A program made the position numbers and the translations under genes. Below, piece by piece: positions 1 through 9,252 of a DNA stretch of 64,000 bases. Below the pieces are notes generated by a model. The model was not told where the DNA came from and did no database searches. It saw only the letters and a program-made list of their open reading frames with translations. Within the stretch, counting starts at the first letter, position 1. Each line of letters starts with the position of its first letter. Origin of the DNA: DATMNI01 sp963817515 (GTDB lineage Bacteria; Acidobacteriota; Terriglobia; Bryobacterales; Bryobacteraceae); NCBI GenBank assembly GCA_963817515.1, contig CAWFPJ010000023.1:620001-684000 (forward strand), read 5' to 3'.

Positions 1-2
1 GA

Positions 3-659
<657 letters not shown>

Positions 660-695
660 AAGCGGAACGGTTGACGCGGCAAACCTCACCGTAAT

Positions 696-1019
696 CTACC
701 GGCTTCCCGATGGTTCGTCGTCATCGTCAATGGCCGGTCTCTCGGGTAACATACGCTGATGCAAGATACGGGAAACCAGAATGCCTCCGGCTTCCTGCCG
801 GTAAAACACGACGTGCCGGCCGTGCTCCAAGCGGCGCAAGCCGGGGCGAACATAATCGCAAGGCCGGCCTAGAGTCGGGTTGGCCGCAAGCATCTGGCAA
901 CACACCTCAAGCTCGCCGATATAAGTTACGGCCTGGTCTTCGCCCCAGGTACGAAGGGTATAAGCGCCGATGCTCATCAAGTCTGCGGAGGCGCGAAGCG
1001 AGAACCGAAAGGCAGCCAC
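696..1019 (-). CDS. parE: RelE/ParE-family toxin
   Basis: A 107-residue protein of the RelE/ParE superfamily, the toxin of a type II toxin-antitoxin pair. Family marks are the N-terminal FRFSLRASADLMSIGAYT strand-helix, WGEDQA..Y, then NPTLGRPCDYVRPGLRRLEHGRHVVFYR, where the GR...R.GLRR...G.HVVFYR pattern matches ParE proteins that act on gyrase. The start is a GTG four bases after the stop codon of the antitoxin gene, so the two are translationally coupled in the usual antitoxin-first order. The C-terminal tail (PAIDDDDEPSGSR) is longer and more acidic than in typical ParE. Autoregulation through the antitoxin is expected from the family but was not read from the sequence. Confidence 0.88.
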   Translation of the reverse strand: MAAFRFSLRASADLMSIGAYTLRTWGEDQAVTYIGELEVCCQMLAANPTLGRPCDYVRPGLRRLEHGRHVVFYRQEAGGILVSRILHQRMLPERPAIDDDDEPSGSR

Positions 1020-1022
1020 AGA

Positions 1023-1280
1023 CTAACGTGCCATTGTCGGTAGGTTGAGTGACTTCCGAACATGCGCAAATACGTTGCCCCCGGCAATGCCGCTTGCGTC
1101 ACCTGCATCAATGGCCGAACGCAGCACGGCAAGCTTGGCTTCGTGTTGCTGTTCCTCACGCTCCAATGTCCGCAGTGCGGCGCGCACAACCTCGCTGGCA
1201 TTTTCGAAGCGTCCGCTCTCTACCTTTGCTAGCACGAAGCGGTCGAGTTCGTCGGTCAGATTGACGTTGCGGGTGGGCAT
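1023..1280 (-). CDS. parD: ParD-like ribbon-helix-helix antitoxin
   Basis: An 85-residue antitoxin. The N-terminal NVNLTDELDRFVLAKVESGRFENASEVVRAALRTLEREE is the ribbon-helix-helix DNA-binding fold of the ParD/CC2985 family: strand, helix A, then GRFENASEVVRAALR as helix B. The second half, with KLAVLRSAIDAGDASG, is the toxin-neutralising region. The ATG at 1280 was chosen because the domain begins right there; an upstream in-frame extension exists but carries no family similarity. It is followed immediately by the parE-like toxin gene. Such antitoxins repress their own promoter, here expected in the 94 bp between this gene and the end of serA. Confidence 0.9.
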   Translation of the reverse strand: MPTRNVNLTDELDRFVLAKVESGRFENASEVVRAALRTLEREEQQHEAKLAVLRSAIDAGDASGIAGGNVFAHVRKSLNLPTMAR

Positions 1281-1374
1281 AGCAATGCTCTCTCCGGACG
1301 GTATGACTTCGAGCCCATCGTAACAGAATTGGCAAGGATTGCCAATAGCCATTTCGGCTGAACCGGCAACCTGC

Positions 1375-2967
1375 CTATCCCCGAAACTCCACCGACCTTG
1401 CGAACCGGACCGCCACGTTCTCGCGCAACTGCGCCAGCACCGTCTCCGGCACCAGCTCATCGGTGGACACCAGCGCCACGGCTTCCAACGGCTCGCCGTC
1501 CGCGGTGGCGGCATCGCGCCGGCCCAGCGAAAAGTTCGCAATGTTGATCTGGTTCTTCCCCAATATCGTGCCCACATATCCGATGACGCCCGGCACGTCC
1601 AGGTTCCGCATGTAAATCATGAAGCCCCACAGGGGCGCTTCGCAGTAGATGCCGTCCACCTGGATCAGGCGCGGCTTATCCAGCAGCACGGCGCCCTCCA
1701 CGGAAGTCACGCCCTTGTCGGTCTCCACTTCAAGGCGAATCGAATCAGTGTGGCCGGAGCGCTGATCGTGCCCCTCCACCACGTTCCATCCGCGCTGTTC
1801 GGCAATCTGCCTGGCATTGATCAGGTTGGCCTTCCCGGAAGTGGAACGGCTCAGCATACCCGCCAGACCGGCGTTGCGCAGCAGGCTGGTATTGCTATCG
1901 GCGATCTTGCCGAAGTAATTCAGCCGCACGGTGTGCGGATTGCCCGACAGAATGTGCGCCGCGAAATTGCCCAGCCGGTCGGCCACGGTGGCGTAGGGGC
2001 TCAGCGCCCGATACTGCTCCGGCGACATGGCCGGCATGTTCACCGCGTTGATCGCGAGGCCGTTCTTGAGATACTCCACCACCTGTTCGGCGATACGGAC
2101 GCCGACAATCTCCTGCGCTTCTTCCGTGGACCCGCCGATGTGCGGCGTGAGGAAAACGTTGTCCAGGCCGAACAGAGGCCAGTCGGCGGGCGGCGGTTCC
2201 ACCGAGAACACATCCAGCGCCGCGCCGGCTACCTTGCCGCTTTGAAGAGCCTCCCGCAGCGCCGCCTCATCCAGCAGTTCACCGCGCGCGCAATTGAGGA
2301 TGCGCACCCCCTTCTTCATTTGGCTGAAGGCAGCGCGCGAAAGCATCCCCTGGGTTTCGGGTGTCGCCGCCACGTGCAGCGTGATGTAGTCGCTCGCCGC
2401 ATAGAGGTCTTCGAGAGTCACCAACTCGGCGCCGGCATCGTGCGCAAGGTTGGCGGTGACGTACGGATCGTAGGCCAGAATCCGCATTTCAAAGGCCCGC
2501 GCGCGCCTCACTACTTCGCGTCCGATGCTGCCCAAGCCAACCACGCCCAGCGTCTTGCGGCGCAGTTCGCTGCCCATGAATTTTTTCTTTTCCCACTTGC
2601 CGGCGCTGGTGGAAGCATTGGCTTGCGGAATGTGGCGCGCCATGGCCAGCATCATGGCCAGCGTGTGCTCGGCCACCGATATCGCATTACCGCCCGGAGT
2701 ATTCATCACCAGCACGCCGGCGGCGGTGGCGGCATCCAGATCGACGTTATCCACGCCTACTCCAGCGCGCCCGATCACCCGCAGTTTGGGCGCCTTCTCC
2801 AGCACGGACTTGTCCACCTGCACGGCGGACCGCACCAGCAGCGCGTCGGCATCGGAGAGGTGCTGCGAATATTCCTTGGGATTGGAAACGATGGTGTTCC
2901 AGCCGGGCTGAGACTTGAATAAATCAATCCCGGCCGCAGCCAGAGGCTCGGCAATTAGAATGTTCAT
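1375..2967 (-). CDS. serA: D-3-phosphoglycerate dehydrogenase, long ACT-domain form
   Basis: Catalyses NAD-dependent oxidation of 3-phosphoglycerate to 3-phosphohydroxypyruvate, the first step of serine synthesis, in the cytoplasm. The 530 residues match the long form found in Bacillus and Mycobacterium. The N-terminal substrate domain contains RAGVGVDNVDLDAA; the Rossmann fold contains GVVGLGSIGR near residues 141-150; the catalytic Arg lies in NCARGELLDE, with the catalytic His in TPHIGGSTEEAQ. An intervening ASB region (SIRLEVETDKGVTSVEGAVL) and a C-terminal ACT domain (MRNLDVPGVIGYVGTILGKNQINIANFSLGR) follow. The ACT domain suggests serine feedback control. The ATG directly abuts the stop codon of the upstream aminotransferase, so the two genes form a serine operon. 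Confidence 0.96.
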   Translation of the reverse strand: MNILIAEPLAAAGIDLFKSQPGWNTIVSNPKEYSQHLSDADALLVRSAVQVDKSVLEKAPKLRVIGRAGVGVDNVDLDAATAAGVLVMNTPGGNAISVAEHTLAMMLAMARHIPQANASTSAGKWEKKKFMGSELRRKTLGVVGLGSIGREVVRRARAFEMRILAYDPYVTANLAHDAGAELVTLEDLYAASDYITLHVAATPETQGMLSRAAFSQMKKGVRILNCARGELLDEAALREALQSGKVAGAALDVFSVEPPPADWPLFGLDNVFLTPHIGGSTEEAQEIVGVRIAEQVVEYLKNGLAINAVNMPAMSPEQYRALSPYATVADRLGNFAAHILSGNPHTVRLNYFGKIADSNTSLLRNAGLAGMLSRSTSGKANLINARQIAEQRGWNVVEGHDQRSGHTDSIRLEVETDKGVTSVEGAVLLDKPRLIQVDGIYCEAPLWGFMIYMRNLDVPGVIGYVGTILGKNQINIANFSLGRRDAATADGEPLEAVALVSTDELVPETVLAQLRENVAVRFARSVEFRG

Positions 2968-4128
2968 TTACGAGTTTTTCACCGCGGCTTTGACGTAGAC
3001 TTCCTGAGCCGCCGCCACGCCGGCGCCATAGGGCACGCAGTGTCCGTTGGCGTTGAGAATGATTTCCAAACCGGCGATCATGGCAAACAAATCGGAGAAA
3101 TCGAAATAGCCAAGGTGCGCAATGCGGAAGATCTGCCCCTTCATGGAGCCTTGGCCGTTGGCGATGATGGACCCGAAACGGCTGCGGAATTCCTTCACGA
3201 TGACGCTGGAATCCATGCCGGCCGGCGCCTTTATGGAGGTCACCGACGACCCTGGCGCCGCCGCCGCGAACAGTTCCAGTCCAAGCTTTCCGGCCGCCGC
3301 CCGTGTAGCCTCGGCCAGCATTTGCGCGTTGGTCACCAAGTGGTCCATGCCCACCTGCTTCACGTATTTCAGCGCTTCGGCCAGCGCCAGAATGAGCGAG
3401 GTAGCAGGCGTCCAACTGGATTCGCCCGCGTCCCCGCTCTTCTTTTCCTTCTTCAGGTTGAAGTAAAAATGCGGCAGCGTCGCCGTTTCGGTAAGCTTCC
3501 AGGCCTTTTGGCTGATCGACATGAAGGCCAGCCCCGGCGGAATCATGAAGGCCTTCTGGGAGCCGCCGATCACCACGTCCAGGTCCCAACCGTCAATATC
3601 GAGCGGCATAGTGCCGAGGCCAGTGATGGCATCCACCACGAAGATGGCTTCAGTCTTGGCGATGGCGCGGCCCATGGCTTCCACGTTGTGCGCGGCGCCG
3701 GTAGAAGTCTCCGAAGCCTGCACGAAAACGCCCTTGGTGGCCGGTTCCGCGGCCAGCGCCGCCGACACCTGTTCGGGAGTCACCACTCCGCCGTAGGGCA
3801 CGGTGATCACATTGGCATTCAATCCGTACGCCTTGGCGATCTCAGCCCAGCGCTCGCCGAACTTCCCGGCGCAGCAGACAATCACCTTGTCGCCCTTGGA
3901 AAACAGGTTGGAGACTGTGGCATCCATGGCGCCGGTCCCCGAGGCTGCGAACATCAGGACGTCACCCGATGTTCCCATCACTTCTTTGAGGTCAGCCAGG
4001 CACGACCGGTAGGCCTTGCGGAAGTCCTCCGTGCGGTGGTGCATGTCCGACGCCATCATGGCGTGCAGGGCAGGCGGATAGAGAGGGGTAGGACCCGGAG
4101 TTAATAAACGTTGTTTTTTGATGTACAT
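2968..4128 (-). CDS. Class-V aminotransferase, probable phosphoserine aminotransferase (alanine-glyoxylate/serine-pyruvate type)
   Basis: A 386-residue PLP-dependent class-V aminotransferase. N-terminal LLTPGPTPLYPPALHAMM and HHRTEDFRKAY are the usual opening of the alanine-glyoxylate/serine-pyruvate group; the PLP-binding lysine lies in VVIGGSQKAFMIPPG, preceded by the cofactor Asp in VVDAITGLG. The ATG at 4128 begins MYIKKQRLLTPGPTP; a longer in-frame extension has no family match. It abuts serA with no gap, and the window shows no separate serC. As in several bacteria where an AGT-like gene is linked to serA, it probably supplies the phosphoserine aminotransferase step. The family is seen directly; the serine-pathway role is inferred from the neighbour. 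Confidence 0.85.
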   Translation of the reverse strand: MYIKKQRLLTPGPTPLYPPALHAMMASDMHHRTEDFRKAYRSCLADLKEVMGTSGDVLMFAASGTGAMDATVSNLFSKGDKVIVCCAGKFGERWAEIAKAYGLNANVITVPYGGVVTPEQVSAALAAEPATKGVFVQASETSTGAAHNVEAMGRAIAKTEAIFVVDAITGLGTMPLDIDGWDLDVVIGGSQKAFMIPPGLAFMSISQKAWKLTETATLPHFYFNLKKEKKSGDAGESSWTPATSLILALAEALKYVKQVGMDHLVTNAQMLAEATRAAAGKLGLELFAAAAPGSSVTSIKAPAGMDSSVIVKEFRSRFGSIIANGQGSMKGQIFRIAHLGYFDFSDLFAMIAGLEIILNANGHCVPYGAGVAAAQEVYVKAAVKNS

Positions 4129-4161
4129 CGTGAGGGGTAGTCCTCTAGAATAGCAGACATC

Positions 4162-4608
4162 ATGCCCCTTATCGATCAGGTGCAACTGGAGATGGTTGCG
4201 GCCATGAAGAGCCGGAGCGAAGCCCGGTTAAGCGCGCTTCGAATGCTTAAGTCCGCGCTCATGAAACAGAAGGCGGATTCGCCCAAGCCGATGGACGAAG
4301 CCGCGGAAATGCAGGTGTTGAAGGCGCTGATCAAGCAGCGCATCGACGCGGCGGAGATGTTCCGCAAGGCCGGCCGCACGGAGCAGGCGGAGAAGGAAGA
4401 AGCCGAGCGGACGCTGCTTGAAGGCTACCTGCCGGCGGGGGCGAGCGAGGAGGAAATCGACGCCGCGATCGCCGAGGCGCTGGCTGAAACCGGGGCCACT
4501 TCCATCAAGCAAATGGGCGCGGTGATGAAAGCCGCGCAGGCCCGGCTGAAAGGGAAAACCGTGGACGGAAAAACCATGAGCGACAAGGTAAGGGCGAAAC
4601 TGTCATGA
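4162..4608 (+). CDS. yqeY: YqeY/GatB-tail domain protein
   Basis: A 148-residue cytoplasmic protein that is all YqeY domain. This is the fold also found at the C-terminus of the GatB subunit of glutamyl-tRNA amidotransferase, where it contacts tRNA; the stand-alone protein has no proven reaction. Matching features are SRSEARLSALRMLKSALMKQ at the start, LKALIKQRIDAAEMFRKAGR in the middle, EGYLPAGASEEEIDAAI, and the ending LKGKTVDGKTMSDKVRAKL. Length is normal. It is divergent from the aminotransferase gene with only 33 bp between the two starts, so both promoters must be squeezed together or extend into the neighbouring coding region. Its stop overlaps the next start (ATGA). Confidence 0.93.
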   Translation: MPLIDQVQLEMVAAMKSRSEARLSALRMLKSALMKQKADSPKPMDEAAEMQVLKALIKQRIDAAEMFRKAGRTEQAEKEEAERTLLEGYLPAGASEEEIDAAIAEALAETGATSIKQMGAVMKAAQARLKGKTVDGKTMSDKVRAKLS

Positions 4609-6686
4609 GCGCTCCCCTGGGCGAGCGCCGCAACCGGCCGTTTGTGCCGGAGAGCATGAAGATGCCGGAATTCACCGGGCGCGCCATGGTGCTGGGGCTG
4701 GTGATGTGTGTGGTGCTGGGGGCCGCCAACGCCTACCTTGGCCTGCGCGCGGGCCAGACGATTGCCGCCACGTATCCGGCCGCGGTCATCGGCATGGCGG
4801 TGCTGCGGCTGTTCAAAGGCTCGATTCTCGAAGAGAACATCGCGCGAACAGCCGGGTCGATCGGCGAATCGGTCGCGGCGGGCGCGGTGTTCACACTGCC
4901 GGCGTTCTTCATCGCGCACGTGTGGCCGGCGCCGGTAATTCCCAAAGGCCTGGGCTTCTGGGCCAGCATGTGGGCCCTGGCTACGGACGCGGCATATCTG
5001 AAGTCCACGTCGCTGATGCTGGTGGGCTCGGTGCTGGGTGTGTTGTTCGTTTCCCTGATCCGCCGCGTGATGGTGGAAGACCCGGAGCTGCCGTTTCCCG
5101 AATCGGTGGCGGCCTCGGAAATTCACAAGGCCGGACAAGCCGGGTCGCGGGCGGCCAAATATCTCTTCTATAACATCGGCTTCGGCGCAGCCGTGTATCT
5201 GGCCGGTGTGTTCAATCTCTTTGCACCCGATCGCGATTTCTTTTTCCGGGTAGGCCGGTTGGGGTCCAGCACGCTGCGCCTGGGGCCGATCGGCAGCACG
5301 CAGGTGCTGACGGCGGGCGGTGTCTCGTCGTGCGCGGCGCCCACGGTGAGCCCGGCGTTTATCGGCGTGGGTTACATTATCGGGCCGGAGTTGGCGGCGC
5401 TCAATTTTTCGGGCTCGGTGGTGGCATGGGGGCTGCTGATTCCGCTGCTGATCTTTTTCATGGGACCGCAGCTGCAGACGTACCTGCCGGCGGGCGCCAA
5501 GGATGAAGACTGGCTGGCGCTGGCCAACGCGGTATGGCGCTTCATCGTGCGTCCGATCGCGGTGGGCAGCATGATGGTGGGGACGTGTTACACGCTGTTC
5601 CGCATGCGCAAGAACCTGATTGCCGGTCTGGGCAAGGCCTTTGCGGAGTTGAGGGGTGGCGCGCCAGCCGCGGAATCCGTCAACCGGACCGAACGCTACA
5701 TGAGTTCGAAGACGGTGTTCGCGCTGATCGGCTGCACGTTCCTGGTGATGTGCGTGCTTTACGTGTATCTTTCGGGCCTGGTTAGCGGCGGCATTGCAGC
5801 GGCAGTGGTGATGCTGATTGTGGGCTTCTTTTTCGCCACGGTTTCGGGATACCTGGTGGGGGTGATCGGGTCGTCCAACAACCCGATTTCGGGATTGACG
5901 CTTTCGACGCTGGTGATCGCAGCGCTTCTGATGGTCTCGATGGGCGTTTCGGGAACCTCCGGAGTGGTTGCCGTGCTGGGCGTAGCGGCAGTGGTTTGTG
6001 TGTCGTCGGCGGTGGCGGGCGAACTGCTGCAGGACTTCAAGGTCGGATACATCCTGGGCGGTACGCCGCGCAGCATTCAGATCGCGGAGTTGATCGCTGT
6101 AGTGTTGGCCAGCCTGGTGATGTATTTCCCCCTGATGATCCTCTACCAGGGCAACATCAACCGGGGCGGCACCGGTTTTGGCGACAAGGCGCTTTCGGCC
6201 CCGCAGGCCGGGCTGATGGCCTCACTGGCGCAGGGCATCGTGGGCGGAGACATGGCATGGCCGCTGGTGGTGACGGGCATTCTGCTGGGTATCGCGATGA
6301 TCATGTTCAAGGTGAAAAGCCCGATGCTGGTGGCGATCGGGATGTATTTGCCGATTTCGATCACGTCGGCAATTTTCGTCGGCGGCGTGGTTCGCTGGAT
6401 CACCGATTCGGCCGCGCGCCGCGCCCGGTTTAACGAACCGCAGCGGGCGCGAACGGAGAATGTGGGGGTGCTGGTGGCGTCCGGCCTGATCGCGGGCGAG
6501 GCGCTGGCGGGCCTGGTGAAGGCCGTCTACGATTTCCAGGACAAGGCGCTGCCGTCGGCGTTCCGGGAGCCCTCGTATCTGGTAGGCGTGGGGGTGATGG
6601 CGCTGATTGCGTTCGTCCTGATTAAGATTCCGCTGGCCAATGCCGGAGATCCTAACGAAGCGGCGCCGCCTTCAGCTATCATGTAG
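4605..6686 (+). CDS. OPT-family oligopeptide transporter
   Basis: A 693-residue polytopic inner-membrane protein of the OPT (oligopeptide transporter) superfamily, which imports short peptides or metal chelates with protons. Diagnostic stretches are PEFTGRAMVLGLVMCVVLGAANAYLGLRAG near the N-terminus, SIGESVAAGAVFTLPAFF, the loop LPFPESVAASEIHKAGQAG, and in the second half GVIGSSNNPISGLTLSTL and ELLQDFKVGYILGGTPRSIQ. About 15 hydrophobic segments are visible. Translation is coupled to yqeY by a 4-bp ATGA overlap. Bacterial members of this subgroup are of unknown specificity; a metal-siderophore role is as likely as peptide uptake. Confidence 0.93.
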   Translation: MSAPLGERRNRPFVPESMKMPEFTGRAMVLGLVMCVVLGAANAYLGLRAGQTIAATYPAAVIGMAVLRLFKGSILEENIARTAGSIGESVAAGAVFTLPAFFIAHVWPAPVIPKGLGFWASMWALATDAAYLKSTSLMLVGSVLGVLFVSLIRRVMVEDPELPFPESVAASEIHKAGQAGSRAAKYLFYNIGFGAAVYLAGVFNLFAPDRDFFFRVGRLGSSTLRLGPIGSTQVLTAGGVSSCAAPTVSPAFIGVGYIIGPELAALNFSGSVVAWGLLIPLLIFFMGPQLQTYLPAGAKDEDWLALANAVWRFIVRPIAVGSMMVGTCYTLFRMRKNLIAGLGKAFAELRGGAPAAESVNRTERYMSSKTVFALIGCTFLVMCVLYVYLSGLVSGGIAAAVVMLIVGFFFATVSGYLVGVIGSSNNPISGLTLSTLVIAALLMVSMGVSGTSGVVAVLGVAAVVCVSSAVAGELLQDFKVGYILGGTPRSIQIAELIAVVLASLVMYFPLMILYQGNINRGGTGFGDKALSAPQAGLMASLAQGIVGGDMAWPLVVTGILLGIAMIMFKVKSPMLVAIGMYLPISITSAIFVGGVVRWITDSAARRARFNEPQRARTENVGVLVASGLIAGEALAGLVKAVYDFQDKALPSAFREPSYLVGVGVMALIAFVLIKIPLANAGDPNEAAPPSAIM

Positions 6687-6688
6687 GG

Positions 6689-7005
6689 GTGAGGCTCGGG
6701 GAACAGACAGTAGGCGGGAGGCCGGAGGATACGACACCGGAAGCGTGGAAGGTTCTCATGGACCTGACGCGGAAGATGTCGCCGGCAGAAAAGCTGCAGC
6801 GCGCCTGGACCTTTCGTGGACCGTCCGCCTGGCGGCTGAAGCGGGCCTTCGACAGACGTATCCGCACGCCAGCGAGCGCGAAATCTTCCTGCGTTCCGCC
6901 CGGCAGAATCTAGGCGCGGAGTTGTTCCACAGAGTCTATGGAGAAGAACTCTCCGACGATGGATCCGCTGAGCGAAACCCTCAGCCTGATCACTGCGGCG
7001 TTTGA
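6689..7005 (+). pseudogene. Small nucleotidyltransferase-partner protein, frameshifted
   Basis: Two overlapping frames together give one small protein. The first frame reads TTPEAWKVLMDLTRKMSPAEKLQRA from 6689; from roughly 6815-6830 similarity continues one frame over with VRLAAEAGLRQTYPHASEREIFLRS and HRVYGEEL. This alternation (a short helix with MSP.EKL, then AGLRQ.YP.ASE.E...R and YGEEL) matches small proteins that usually sit just upstream of a stand-alone nucleotidyltransferase gene, which is exactly the neighbour here. Either a real inactivating indel or a sequencing error explains the break. Function of the family is unknown; assignment is by pattern memory only. Confidence 0.6.
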
Positions 7006-7537
7006 CCGTTTGAAGATACGGTATGCCGTGGGCGGGTCCATGGCCTCATCTGCGCGCGGTGTCTGGCGATCAACCCTGGATGTGGATTTGGTCGTCGCCA
7101 TTCGAGCGCCACAGGCGGCGGCATTTGTCACGGAGCTTGGTTCGGGCTGGTATGCCGATCTCGAATTGATTCGCGCTTCCATAGAAGCCGGGCGTTCTTT
7201 CAACGTGATCTATATGCCGCGGGTCATGAAGGTCGACATTTTTCCGGCTACCGAAGAATTTCATCAAAGGCAATTGGAACGGGCTACACTCGTTCCGCTG
7301 GGATTGGCGCAAGTTCCGTGTGCCGTGGCTACCGCCGAAGATATCCTGCTCGCCAAGTTGCGCTGGTACCGCGATGGAGGACAAGTCTCGGACCGTCAAT
7401 GGAGTGATATTGTCGGCCTCATCTCCAACAACTTGACCTTTGATTGGGATTACCTCAAGTCGTGGGCCACGCGATTGCAGGTGGAGGATCTGTTGACGCG
7501 GGCCATCGTCGACGCGAACCGCGATCAGGTGTTATAG
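6938..7537 (+). CDS. Stand-alone nucleotidyltransferase-like protein
   Basis: A 199-residue protein resembling the minimal nucleotidyltransferase fold seen in MNT and AbiEii-like proteins. The N-terminal half has FDRLKIRYAVGGSMASSARGVWRSTLDVDLVV, in which GGS..SS and the D.D motif (LDVDLVV) form the nucleotide- and metal-binding centre. Later VDIFPATEEFHQRQLERA and TAEDILLAKLRWYRDGGQVSDRQW.DI follow, the usual tail of this group. The start at 6938 overlaps the preceding small gene; an ATG at 6959 is an alternative. In other genomes such two-gene pairs resemble toxin-antitoxin or AMPylation modules, but its substrate is unknown. The partner gene is broken here, so the pair may be non-functional. 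Confidence 0.75.
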   Translation: MEKNSPTMDPLSETLSLITAAFDRLKIRYAVGGSMASSARGVWRSTLDVDLVVAIRAPQAAAFVTELGSGWYADLELIRASIEAGRSFNVIYMPRVMKVDIFPATEEFHQRQLERATLVPLGLAQVPCAVATAEDILLAKLRWYRDGGQVSDRQWSDIVGLISNNLTFDWDYLKSWATRLQVEDLLTRAIVDANRDQVL

Positions 7538-7566
7538 AACTTTCAGAACAGGCAAAGATCGGCCTG

Positions 7567-9252
7567 CTAGCCGCTCATCGATCCCAAGAACTCGCCGTTG
7601 CTCCGGGTCTTCCCGAGCTTATCGAGCAGCAGTTCCATGGTCTCGACTGGTGACAGCGGATTCAGCACCTTGCGCAGAATCCAGACGCGGTTCAGTTCTT
7701 CCTTGGGCAGCAGCAGTTCTTCCTTGCGCGTGCCGCTCTTGTTGATGTCGATGGCAGGGAACACGCGCTTGTCCACCAGCTTGCGCTCCAGGTGGATTTC
7801 CATGTTGCCGGTGCCCTTGAATTCTTCGAAAATCACATCGTCCATGCGGCTACCGGTATCGATCAGCGCCGTGGCGATGATGGTCAGCGAACCGCCTTCC
7901 TCGATGTTTCTGGCCGCGCCGAAGAAGCGCTTGGGACGCTGCAACGCGTTCGAATCCACGCCGCCCGAGAGCACCTTGCCCGATGGCGGCACAATGGTGT
8001 TGTAAGCCCGCGCCAGGCGCGTGATGGAATCGAGCAGAATCACCACGTCGCGCTTATGCTCCACCAGCCGCTTGGCCTTCTCGATCACCATCTCGGCCAC
8101 CTGCACGTGGCGCGTGGCCGGCTCATCGAAGGTGGAGCTGATCACTTCGCCGCGGACGCTGCGCTGCATGTCGGTGACTTCTTCCGGGCGCTCGTCAATC
8201 AGCAGCACGATCAGGGTCACTTCGGCATGATTGGTGGTGATCGAATTGGCGATGTTCTGCAGCAGCATGGTCTTGCCGGTGCGCGGCGGCGAAACGATCA
8301 GCCCGCGCTGACCCTTGCCGATGGGCGTCAACAGATCCATCACGCGGCCCGAATAATTGTCGCGCACGGTCTCGAGCTTGAGCCGCTCATGGGGATACAG
8401 CGGCGTCAGGTTATCGAAGAAAATCTTGTTGCGCGCTTCCTCGGGCGGCTCGAAGTTGATGGCGTCTACTTTGATCAGCGCGAAGTACCGCTCGCCCTCT
8501 TTCGGCGGACGGATCTGGCCTGAAATGGTATCGCCCGTGCGCAGATCGAAACGGCGGATCTGCGAAGGCGAAACGTAAACGTCGTCCGGCCCCGGCAGAT
8601 AGTTGTACTCCGGCGCGCGCAGAAAGCCGAAGCCGTCCGGCAGGCACTCCAGCACGCCTTCGGAAAAGATCAAGCCGCTCTTTTCCGCCTGTGTCTGGAG
8701 AATCTTGAAAATCAGTTCCTGTTTACGCAGACCGGCGGCCCCGGCAATTCCCATGTCCTTGGCCACCTGGTTCAGCTTCTGGATACTCATGTCCTTGAGT
8801 TCCACCAGGTCAAGCGTGGGGGTTCCGTTCTTGGCGCTTTGAGCAGCCTGCTGTTTCCGGCGATGCTGGCCGGGATGCATGGCTTCGGTGGGCGGTGGGG
8901 CCGCCGGCTCGGCAGTTTTCGGTTCCGCGGGCTTCGGCTCGGCCGGCTTGGCTTCCGCGACGGCCGGCACGGTGACCGCAGGCGGCGGGGAGGCAGGCGG
9001 CGGAGCAGCGGCTGCGACGACGGGGGGCTGAGCGGCAGCTGCGGCAGCTTTGGCGGCAGCGCGCTCGGCACGGTCGCTGTGCGGCTTTTCAGGCCGCTCC
9101 GCAGGCTTTTCCGGTTTCTCCGCTTCGTTGGAGGCGCTTTCGCGGGTGGGAGCAGGCTGTTTCTCAGCCGCTTTTTCGGTGGGCTTTTCTGACTTTTCCG
9201 GCGGCAGGGCGTTGCCTACCGTGGTTGGATTGTTTTCGCTATTGCTTGCCAA
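7567..9252 (-). CDS. rho: Transcription termination factor Rho with long disordered N-terminal extension
   Basis: RNA-dependent hexameric ATPase that ends transcription. The core has the Rho N-domain (LVELKDMSIQKLNQVAKDMGI), the RNA-binding cold-shock-like domain (GVLECLPDGFGFLRAPEYNYLP and DVYVSPSQIRRFDLRTGD), Walker A in SPPRTGKTMLL, Walker B in VILLDSITRLARAYN, the Q-loop region SGGVDSNALQRPKRFFGAARN, and DTGSRMDDVIFEEFKGTGN. At 561 residues it is about 140 longer than E. coli Rho. The extra is a low-complexity N-terminus of Pro, Ala, Glu and Lys, with PKPAEPKPAEPK-type repeats. The start is a TTG at 9252 with GAGGGA just upstream. It overlaps the engB end by 37 nt, so the two are co-transcribed. 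Confidence 0.95.
   Translation of the reverse strand: MASNSENNPTTVGNALPPEKSEKPTEKAAEKQPAPTRESASNEAEKPEKPAERPEKPHSDRAERAAAKAAAAAAQPPVVAAAAPPPASPPPAVTVPAVAEAKPAEPKPAEPKTAEPAAPPPTEAMHPGQHRRKQQAAQSAKNGTPTLDLVELKDMSIQKLNQVAKDMGIAGAAGLRKQELIFKILQTQAEKSGLIFSEGVLECLPDGFGFLRAPEYNYLPGPDDVYVSPSQIRRFDLRTGDTISGQIRPPKEGERYFALIKVDAINFEPPEEARNKIFFDNLTPLYPHERLKLETVRDNYSGRVMDLLTPIGKGQRGLIVSPPRTGKTMLLQNIANSITTNHAEVTLIVLLIDERPEEVTDMQRSVRGEVISSTFDEPATRHVQVAEMVIEKAKRLVEHKRDVVILLDSITRLARAYNTIVPPSGKVLSGGVDSNALQRPKRFFGAARNIEEGGSLTIIATALIDTGSRMDDVIFEEFKGTGNMEIHLERKLVDKRVFPAIDINKSGTRKEELLLPKEELNRVWILRKVLNPLSPVETMELLLDKLGKTRSNGEFLGSMSG

Noticed and set aside
1339..2922. 527-codon open frame opposite serA
   Set aside because: It is a mirror of the serA frame in high-GC DNA; the composition is His/Gln/Arg-rich with no family pattern.
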